Shown: one piece after another, positions 56,551 through 64,000 of the stretch
Position numbering within the stretch: position 1 is the first letter of the stretch
Layout of the letters: each line of letters starts with the position of its first letter
Origin: Apiosordaria backusii
Taxonomy: Eukaryota; Ascomycota; Sordariomycetes; Sordariales; Lasiosphaeriaceae
Assembly: GCA_030549205.1 (NCBI GenBank)
Contig: JAUKTV010000004.1
Span: forward strand, 868,001 to 932,000
Length of the DNA stretch: 64,000 nucleotides
Direction of reading: 5' to 3'
Notes under the pieces: generated by a model
Told to the model about the DNA's origin: nothing
Seen by the model: only the letters and a program-made list of their open reading frames with translations
Databases searched by the model: none
Program-made: the position numbers and the translations under genes

Positions 56551-57632
56551 CGATCAGGGGGCCCAGCTGACAGAAGTGGCGGCGGTGTACATAGAGGAGG
56601 AGTAGGAGCTCAGCCGGGGTCCCGGGCACTGATGACGACGACGAGCATAGGCTCACTCGGATATGCCATTCCGGGGCTGGTGCCTTTGCTTCTTGCTAGG
56701 GAATTTCTCCAGCACTGTAAACGCTGATGGAGTTTAAATCTGGGATTTCTGATGCACTTGTATAATCTTCATTAGCATGTTAGCGAGGCGTTGGGGGGAA
56801 TACCAATTTGTTTGCGAGATCGCCATCAGCCTAGCATTCAACCTAACAGTAGTGGAAAATCCATGGGTTGGGGTTGCAATTCCGCGCAGTTCTAGACTCG
56901 AGTCAGCCTCTTGTGCAGAGTCACACAAGCATGTGTTCTTGTTGGAACAACTGATGCGTCAGCCAAAAAGGTGTGGAACAGTGATTTCCTTTGGCGCGGG
57001 TTTTTGGCTTCATAGCCTCGACTGCGCCTTCGCCAACCGGCGCGGTCGGGCGGGTCCAACAAGCGCACCAAGTTGGGCCCGGCTCCGGCGCTCATGCTTT
57101 TTGGGGGCAGTAGCACCATGAAACCTAAAATGCTTGATCGTCTGTGTGCGATGCGTCTTTTTTTCTCTCTCTCGTTGCTCTTGCTAGTGATTTCTGTTAC
57201 TCGGATTGACGGGTTGAACTGTGCTGCCGACAAAGTCCAACAGAATTCCGTGAGACATCCACCAGGCCGGGTTGAGACTTTGATCGAAGGCGCAGCAACC
57301 AACCTCCGATGGCACATAAGACTCAGTGGGTTCCGTTTTTGGCTCCTCTTTGAAAACGTGAGTGGGAAAGGGGTAATTGGCATTCTGATACTCTTTTCAA
57401 CAACTTTGACGACGTGGAAATCTGACTCGCTTGCAATCTGGCTAGAAATCCTTTATCATCAAGCATCATCCTTGGTTCTTGTAATCCAGCGCTCGAAATA
57501 ATTCGACAAATCTGCACCAAACACCAAGGTCAGGAAAAAGACCTGTGATCGTCAAGGAAATGACGCTCTAGAATCAACTAACAATTTTGGCAGTCCTCTA
57601 AAATACACCAAAATCGCTCTTTCAACCTCAAA
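56551..57632. other. Intergenic, no supported gene
   Basis: About 1.1 kb. A plus-strand frame (57073-57501) contains a signal-peptide-like stretch (MRLFFSLSLLLLVISV) but its downstream part is not protein-like. I do not annotate it. Confidence 0.45.
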
Positions 57633-58043
57633 ATGGCTCCTATCAGCGGTTTCGAAAACCTGCCTCCTGTCGATGCCGATGTCCCAGATCCCCTAGAACA
57701 ATGGACTGGGTTCATGATAACCTTGTTCGCAATACCTTGTATTCTCATGATCATCGCAGCAGTTTGCGTAGTATGGCGACAAAAGCAAGGGCGCACAAAG
57801 TGCTTCGTCATCAGCATGGACGAAGAAGTCACAGAGGTGGCAAATATTCGGACACCACTCTTGGCTGTATCACCATCATCACCGGCCAAGGGAAAGAAAA
57901 CGCTTGAGATTCCGGGAACTTTCACTCCATGTTCGATTAGCCCGGCCTTGTCGGGAAGAACTGAGATCGCGTCGCCGGTGGAGGAAGGACAGCAGGATCA
58001 GTTCAAGGACATACCCGAATTTTCGATCAGTAGAGCCTCATGA
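57633..58043 (+). CDS. Small bitopic membrane protein, unknown function
   Basis: An intronless frame of 136 residues. A short acidic N-terminus (DADVPDPLEQW) precedes one strong transmembrane helix (about residues 26-48: GFMITLFAIPCILMIIAAVCV), then WRQKQGR as a stop-transfer and a polar tail of about 80 residues. No signal peptide or known domain. It resembles in layout, not clearly in sequence, the other small membrane proteins at 58.9 and 61.3 kb. The ATG lies in a good context (TCAAAATGGC), which supports expression. Confidence 0.6.
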   Translation: MAPISGFENLPPVDADVPDPLEQWTGFMITLFAIPCILMIIAAVCVVWRQKQGRTKCFVISMDEEVTEVANIRTPLLAVSPSSPAKGKKTLEIPGTFTPCSISPALSGRTEIASPVEEGQQDQFKDIPEFSISRAS

Positions 58044-58892
58044 AAGGGACCACCTGATGAGTTTATTCTTTTGGGATTTAAAAGGCGTTATTGGTGGATA
58101 TTTGGCAGATGAGACCTGAAAAGGAAAGCTACCGGCAAGGGGCATGACAAGCTTTCATTGAATTCATGGCCATTGGACGACAGCACTTGAGGAAGGTGCG
58201 GCTGCCTTGATTGCAACTGAGGGGTGCCATTATCCCGCAATGTTGCCTGGTCATCAGACTCATCTTTCACCCTGTGATGCAGCATATCTTATCAAGAGCA
58301 CTCTTGATATTATTCATCTGAGTTCATCACGAAGCACGGGAAATGAGAGCTACGGTCGCAATCAATACTTGAGTTCTCCCATCTCCTTTCAATGAAAGTC
58401 ACCTGGTCCCGAAACTCCGATGCTGCCCTCAACGCCGACGGACCTGTTTCAGGCCCGCTCACCGGCTCCGAACCACACTGAAGGAGGGCGCTACTTCCTG
58501 CCTCCACCGCGTCGCAAACCACCCGATGTTTTTCGGTTCAGCCGGTGAGCTGCCGACCTACACTACTCCCCTAGTTTAGGGAACCAAGCCAGTCCGTCAA
58601 GACGCGACTATGTGGTCTTCGAAACCGCCAAAGGGACTAGCGGGGCAGCCGAGACCGTTCAGTCTGAAGAGCTCTGTGTATTCACTTGTCGGTTGCCAGA
58701 TCACAATTAGAGGCGTGTAACAACAACTGACACCAGTCAAAGAATATCTGCTGCCCTGAAAGATGCCGTTCTCAACACACATCTTGACTTTTCAGCAACC
58801 GCTTTCATGACCAGTTCACGGTTCTTCACTCTCTCCCTTGAAAGTCGCTCCAGCCACCCGAGTCAGAACAACCCAAGCCACGCACTACAAAA
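58044..58892. other. Intergenic, no gene seen
   Basis: 849 bp with short frames on both strands. None is supported. Confidence 0.5.
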
Positions 58893-59346
58893 ATGGGTGG
58901 CCTCGACGATGACATCCCAGTCCCCGACATCCCGATTCGCGTTTACGTTATCATCGGCTGCGTCGCCGCCTTGCTAGCAGGATCCCAACTTCTCGGCCTG
59001 TGGCTGACGGGTTTCAAGAAGCCGACCCCATCAAAGCCGGTATACATCAGGATCCTGTATGAGGAGCCGAGCTCTTGGACCTTCGCCAGCTTTGGGGAAG
59101 TTGCAATCAGGGTGCCGCCAGCGGCTGCTATCAAGACATCTGGGGAGATTAGGAGATCTGAGGAGGTGAAGAAGATCGAGAAGATTAAAGAGCCTGAGGC
59201 CACCTATCAAGGAGAGCAAAGGGACTATGGAAATCAACGAGAGCAAGGAGACTGCGGAGATCAATGAGAGCCAAGTAGGCGAGGACATCAAGAAGGTCGA
59301 TGAGGTCAAGGAGACGGAGGGTATAAAGGAGAAGCTCGAGGTGTAA
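58893..59346 (+). CDS. Small bitopic membrane protein with Lys/Glu tail; apparent frameshift near its end
   Basis: The frame starts MGGLDDDIPVPDIPIRVYV with an AAAATGGG context. It has one transmembrane helix (about residues 16-37: VYVIIGCVAALLAGSQLLGL) and a long polar tail. As read, it stops at 59265-59267 (124 residues). From about 59200 a neighbouring frame encodes a Lys/Glu-rich tail in the same style (MEINESKETAEINESQ, DIKKVDEVKETEGIKEKLEV) and stops at 59346. Dropping a single base near 59207 joins the two smoothly. A poor intron (GTGCCG donor at about 59121) is the other way to reach that frame. Either a real frameshift, a sequence error or an odd intron is present. Function unknown. 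Confidence 0.55.
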
Positions 59347-60061
59347 ATGCGTGAGAATTTGGCTGGTGGATACGTTGCTTTTGAGATCGCGCGATCAGCA
59401 AAAGGGGATCATACAATCTCTGTGTGAATATTCTATCTATGCGTCTACTTAATGAGGGTATTGATAGGTGTGAGGAGGACAGATGATTTGAAAATGTACT
59501 GCTATTCTTGCTGAACGGGGACAACCTAACATCCCATTTGCTGTGCTGATTAGTCGTCGATGTCCATTCTGTAACAACACCAGAATCTGGTCTTAATTCG
59601 CTGCGCGACTCCTTGCCACTCTATCCAAACTGAAGCCTGCCACTGACAAGTAGAGGGATCGTAATCTTGTTTCAAAAACACAACGAAGGGGTGGTTCGCC
59701 AGAAGCGTATGTAGCAGTGTCTTGCCCTCCTTGTCGGCGACATTGATGCAGCAGCCTGCTCTCAGATACCGCTGCCAGACATCTTAAAAAGGACATATAC
59801 TTTGGGCTTAATAGGAATTTCTGTGAAGAGAGGGTCAAATCAGTGCGTCATGAACCAAGCAGGCCGCGAAAGGAACAAAGGTAGGTCCCGCTGCCCGCTC
59901 GGATGTGACAATTTTCTGTCCTAAAAGGCAGGGTACTCTGGGTAGGTAGGTGGCTGGCCCTAGCCATTCAGCTAGGTCACAATAGTTTTCCCCAAGGTCC
60001 ATGCTGTTAGTACCCGAGCTTCTTGCCAGTGTAAGAGAAAAATAATCCTGTATCCGAGATT
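59347..60061. other. Intergenic, no gene seen
   Basis: 715 bp. Minus-strand frames near 59593-60077 look random. Confidence 0.5.
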
Positions 60062-60750
60062 TCAGCGCGCTCGACAAATATCCACCATTTCCCGGACACT
60101 TGTTTTCATGTCATCCTCCCCTTTCCAGCCCGTCAGCCTTGTGGCAATATATCCTGGCTCCAGAGCCAAGAAGATGACTTTCGTATCAGTGGACGTTTTG
60201 GTCTGCTGATTCAGGGCGGCCTTTGCCATCCGGTATCCCAGAAAACCCCCTCGCTCATTTGCTGCGCGATGGCATTGTTAGATCGACTTTGAGAGAACGA
60301 TAGACTTTTTGGTCTGGGACTACTTACGGGTGACGCATCCAAATTCCGACGAGATATTGGCAACGGTTGGCTGTCTGCCATTTTGCAGCTTGGGGAGGAA
60401 GTGCTTGGTCGCCAAGTAAGGCCCCTTCGACATAAGTTCGACATTGGTGCTCAAAGATCATTAAGCGTCCGTGTACTTACAACAGCCATTATGTTGTACA
60501 TTCAAGCAAGCGTGCTCCACCATCACCGTCCCAAGCAAAAGGCTGCGGTCCTACGCCTGCTTAGGTACGCAAAGTTGGCCTGGATTCAAAACTTTCGTAC
60601 GCAGCTGATGACAATTGCCGTCACTTGCCTCCACAGCTGATCAAGCAATCCAACGGCTGGTCGCCGTACTGGTCGGCAGCTTTGACGATGGGGGATTTAT
60701 CTGTGTAGTCCAACTCGAGGACCTTTGCGCCAGTTGCCAGCAGCTAACAA
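60062..60750 (-). pseudogene. Short-chain dehydrogenase/reductase gene, incomplete or decayed
   Basis: Three blocks of a classical SDR are readable in order. About 60629-60745 gives TGAKVLELDYTDKSP and DCLISCGG, matching the region just before the NNAG motif. 60328-60449 gives GPYLATKHFLPKLQNG and TVANISSEFG with the catalytic Ser. 60062-60261 gives GGFLGYRMAKAALNQQT (YxxxK) and LALEPGYIATRLTGW. The last two are joined by a sound intron (60262-60327, branch CTAAC). The link from the first block needs a GC donor (GAG/GCAAGT) and a missing exon. The nucleotide-binding TGxxxGxG start is not found upstream, and the C-terminus is short. I therefore treat it as a probable pseudogene, though a multi-intron functional gene is not excluded. 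Confidence 0.45.
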
Positions 60751-61305
60751 GCTTGTCAGTGTTTCGCATGTCCCCTAGCTATTGTGTTGATCATGCCGTA
60801 TAGCAACATGTTCTTGCCTTTAACCGGATCTCCCTTAATCGAGAACAGCCGGCTCTCGAGCAGATTGCGCTATTGGTTGATGTCTGGGTTGTCGAGACCC
60901 AGCAGTAAACGTTAGTTACCAGGCCGCCCTTTGCCTGTTCAATACACTTCTTGATTCTTTCGTCTTGTTGCATCGAAGATACTCCTGGATCATGATTTGA
61001 TCCCAATGACTGAGTCTCCAGTTCTTGACCATGACGTTTCAAGCATAGTCTCAAATTCGTATCACCTATCCAAACAACAGGTCTATTGCTAACGTATGTA
61101 TTAAAAATGACATACCTATCAAGCCAGATAGCCACTAGTAGTGTCGGCCACAGACATTTTCGATGGTCAGTAAACGTCTTCAATTCTCTTCATTCAACAT
61201 ATTTACAAGATCCACGCCAATTTATTGCTAGATACCACTCGCAAAATTCTTAGTACTTCTTATTTCTCTCAATCCACCAAGTTTCCACCAGACAAGCCAC
61301 AGAAA
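60751..61305. other. Intergenic or decayed sequence
   Basis: 555 bp upstream of the SDR remnant. A minus-strand frame (60791-61183) shows no SDR motif, so I cannot place the missing N-terminal half here. Confidence 0.4.
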
Positions 61306-61804
61306 ATGCCAACAGTCGCCGAGACAACCCTCGCCAGCATCGCCTCCTTCCTCATCGGCGCCACGTTCAGCTTTCTCCTGGCCTACTGCTGCCTCATGAA
61401 GAAGCGGAAAAATGAAGTCCGACAGGCCACTGAACTCCAAAATACCGGTACCAGCCCCCACCCCAAATCATGGGCACACCTTCAAAAGCGATCCTTTCTG
61501 CATTCCTCACGCCACTGACAACCATAACCAAGGCCCCCCACTAACGTATCCCAATACCAAGAAATACATCCATTACCCTCGAAGAGCCCTTACCCGCACG
61601 GGGACTGATAACCCGCCCGAAACCCAACCCCCAATCGCTCCGGCACATATCGCAAGACCAAGCTCAAGAGGGCGGCCGCATGATTATACCCCCGACGTCC
61701 CAACGGGTGTCCGCCGCTCTGTATCACCTCTCTCGACGCAGGACCAGAGAGGGGGGCAAGCTGAGCAGTATTATGAAGCTCCGTCATCGCGACAGGTGGT
61801 CTAG
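61306..61804 (+). CDS. Small bitopic membrane protein, unknown function
   Basis: Two exons (61306-61447, 61533-61804) give 137 residues. The start MPTVAETTLA lies in AAAATGCC. A transmembrane helix (about residues 9-30: LASIASFLIGATFSFLLAYC) is followed by CLMKKRKNE as a stop-transfer, then a polar Pro/Arg-rich tail ending EQYYEAPSSRQVV. The intron (GTACCA donor, CTGAC branch, CCAAG acceptor) joins the two frames in phase and removes an apparent frameshift. No known domain. It is similar in layout to the small membrane proteins at 57.6 and 58.9 kb. Confidence 0.6.
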
Positions 61805-63695
61805 TTAATGGGGTGGGGGTAGTTAGCTGGGGAGATCAGGTATCGACCAAGGAAGTCTTGGCATTCAGGGGCTGGAAAGGGGTGATCACCGCTATCATCA
61901 CCACCGCCACACTTTTCTGGGACTGGTTGTTTATATTTTATTTAATATGCAAAGGACTCCAAATATGTAAATAAAGCACAAGCAAACATTCTCAAGCGCA
62001 AGCGGAAGATTTAAAGGGAGATACAGGGAGATACAAGCAGACAACAACACCCAGGAGAGCATGAGCAGAGGAGCATCCAGGCAAAAGCAGATTCTAAGAG
62101 AATCGTTCACCTTTGTAGTAGAAAACAAGTACTGTAAGATACCCAAGCCCGAACAGAATTGAAACCTCTATGATTATGACAGATATGACAATGATATCAA
62201 GTTAGTATGTTATTCACTCGGCCCAGCGATTTGGGTACCTTACCGTACTCACTCCATTTCGTTACTGCTCCCGGGCTTGTCGTATACCCACACACACACA
62301 CCCACATCCACACCCACAAAACTCGAGTGATATGCCCCAAACCAACAAAATGCAGGTACCCCCTGTTACTCACATGGGAGTCCCACCAAAATATCCCGCT
62401 CCATTGTCCTACCCCTACTGGGGGCTTACAACCAAGCTCCTCTGTTCCCGAAGGCCGACATCGCCCCCGACCATCGGCTGTCGATCGGCCAACGTTACTA
62501 TCTCACCCAAGCTCTGTCGTGACATATCCCTTTCTGCGTGGCGAACCAGCGTGGCGAACCAGCGTGGCAACCTGTTGTGTACCAAGCGTACAGAAACGCA
62601 CAGTATCACCTCCCTCCACTGGCGATGATTAATCCCGTTCCTTTTTCTGTCACCGTTCATTCGTCATTATGAGCCGTGTGGCATATACTCTCCTGGTAGA
62701 ACGACATGACCCATGATCAGTGAGCGAGCACCGGCGGATTGGAGGGTGCTGTACTTTCTGTTTGACATGTTATCCAAGGTGTTCAGTATCTTGCATACTC
62801 GTCCGACATGACAATCACCAAAAGCATCATGCGAAAAAGTAGTCAAGCAGACAATGGGATAACCGCTCTTCGCCTCAGCATTGAGCTCCGACTTTCATTG
62901 TGTTGCTTCCTTTCGGTTCAGGGCTGGACTGCCTAGCATTTCTTCTCCTGGAGACCCCATCTGGAGAGCGTCTTATCCCCGCTGCTTAATATCGTGATAT
63001 GTTGATATGATGATGATTAAGTTCCCAAGCCAACCAACCACAAGTCGGAGGCTTCCTCTATGCCAGCCCACCACGCCCCTGATGCTATCAGAAATAGTCC
63101 ATAACATAATGGCCAAACAAAAACACATCTTGGTTTACCCCCCTGGTCCGATTTATACTTCTCGCTTGTAGCAGCCGCCCGCCCATATCCACAGAGAAAT
63201 CACCTATACAGAGAGAAAACAACCACCACACTCGTTTGAACACAAGTGATGCAACTCCTCAACGCCCTCGCATAATATGTCTAGAACCACCAAAAAGCCA
63301 ATAATCAACGAGGGAAAGAAATAACAATAACGCCGGGACCACAGCGGGTCATGGACCAAAATTTCCCCAGGTCGAAAATGATTATACAGAGACTAGAAAA
63401 AACCAGCAGATGCGCCGGGGGGGTATCATATGGGGCGGGGGTGAAAAAACCGTTGTTGCTCTCGGTTGCCGCACATCCCACAGCGGACAGATTCTGGAAC
63501 CCGGAAAACTGCGTGATGCAAAAAGAAGTAGAGGTCGCCACACGCTGCTCAGACGTTGTCGCGGGTCCCCAGAAGGAGATTGATATGCCGTGACAAAGGA
63601 GACGATAAAGTTAATTCGGTGGTCGGTTGGGCTGTGCCGCAAAACGGGAGGAGCCGTCGATGAAGGAGCCGTGAGAAAGACAACTCTCAAAGCGC
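61805..63695. other. Intergenic, no gene seen
   Basis: About 1.9 kb, the longest empty gap. It contains a short CA-rich run near 62285-62320. Frames at 62207-62632 look non-coding. Confidence 0.5.
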
Positions 63696-64000
63696 TCAAC
63701 TATTCTGGGTCTCGCTGCGCCAGATTCCTGCGCCAAGGGGCTTGCTGACTCCAAACCCTACACCGACTGCGATGCCAACGATGAGAAAGATGAGCAGTAT
63801 CTTGACGAGAATGCGGTTCCGCTTGCTGAGTCCGGCGAGGCAGTTGCACGTCCGGCGGTTCTTCTTGGCGGCCTTGGCTTTTCGCTTCCAGTGATCTTGC
63901 CCGGGCCAAACTTGGCAATCGGTCCCTCCCTTGGTGCACTCCGCTGACCTCTTGTGGCTATTCTCGTGGGTGATCATGGCTTCGATGTCGGTATCAAAGG
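63696..64000 (-). CDS. C-terminal part of a membrane protein (5' end outside window)
   Basis: The frame is open to the window edge. The readable ~100 residues end in a Cys-containing basic stretch (KKNRRTCNCLAGLSKRNR), a transmembrane helix (ILVKILLIFLIVGIAVGVGFGV) and a short tail (SETQNS). The basic residues lie before the helix, so the tail would face away from the cytosol, or the helix is one of several. An internal ATG at 63977 exists, but coding appears to continue upstream (FDTDIEA). No family is recognised. Confidence 0.6.
   Translation of the reverse strand, partial: FDTDIEAMITHENSHKRSAECTKGGTDCQVWPGQDHWKRKAKAAKKNRRTCNCLAGLSKRNRILVKILLIFLIVGIAVGVGFGVSKPLGAGIWRSETQNS

Noticed and set aside
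57073..57501. Open frame with a signal-peptide-like stretch
   Set aside because: Only the hydrophobic stretch looks like protein. There is no domain, Cys pattern or splice continuation, and a minus-strand frame of equal length overlaps it.
61400..61530. Apparent frameshift in the 61.3-kb membrane-protein gene
   Set aside because: A normal intron (61448-61532, branch CTGAC) joins the two frames in phase, so no lesion is needed.
1..64000. tRNA, rRNA or CRISPR arrays
   Set aside because: No cloverleaf with A and B boxes, no rRNA stretches and no regularly spaced identical repeats were found by eye. A covariance-model scan would be needed to exclude a missed tRNA.

Overview
This window is nuclear DNA from a filamentous ascomycete, most likely a sordariomycete close to Sordariales. 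The evidence is compact genes about 0.3-1.7 kb apart, introns mostly 50-110 nt with GT...CTRAC...AG signals, and fungal families such as SET1/COMPASS, Spg1, BIG1, a 161-residue tropomyosin and a DUF4048-like protein. No CRISPR array, prokaryotic operon, rRNA, tRNA or intact transposon was seen. The gene models below were spliced by hand from phase-compatible donor and acceptor sites. The species cannot be named from the sequence alone.

Layout. Positions 1-50 kb are a conserved housekeeping block: GLE1 (3' end only), TLG1-type SNARE, ER cyclophilin, TRM112, BIG1, RRP17, tropomyosin, a securin-like protein, SET1, V-ATPase subunit A, a DUF4048-like protein, a Rad9/Crb2-type BRCT protein, a secreted Cys-rich protein, Spg1 GTPase, glycine cleavage H protein, porphobilinogen deaminase, a PLAC8 protein with a long repeat array, a small mitochondrial protein with a Gly-Asp-Ser minisatellite, CAND1, GMP synthase and TRS31/TRAPPC5. 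These genes are independent and face both ways. Several pairs share divergent promoters (TLG1/cyclophilin, BIG1/RRP17, tropomyosin/securin-like, GUA1/TRS31).

From about 50 kb to the right edge the character changes to accessory DNA. It holds an unrecognised Gly/Arg-tailed protein, two related secreted proteins each built from two copies of one domain, a Ser-rich membrane protein with a possible frame disruption, several small single-span membrane proteins, and an incomplete short-chain dehydrogenase gene. Gene-free gaps are longer here.

The most unusual items are: (1) the PLAC8 protein at 36.8-38.9 kb, whose C-terminal half is 16 diverged copies of an H-x-[LI]-x-x-D-x-[RK]-V unit of about 18-21 residues; (2) the ER cyclophilin, whose last intron is either retained (ending HVEL) or spliced (adding a membrane anchor), both in frame; (3) the tandem-domain secreted pair at 51.7-54.4 kb; (4) the run of small bitopic membrane proteins at 55-64 kb, two of them with apparent one-base frame shifts.
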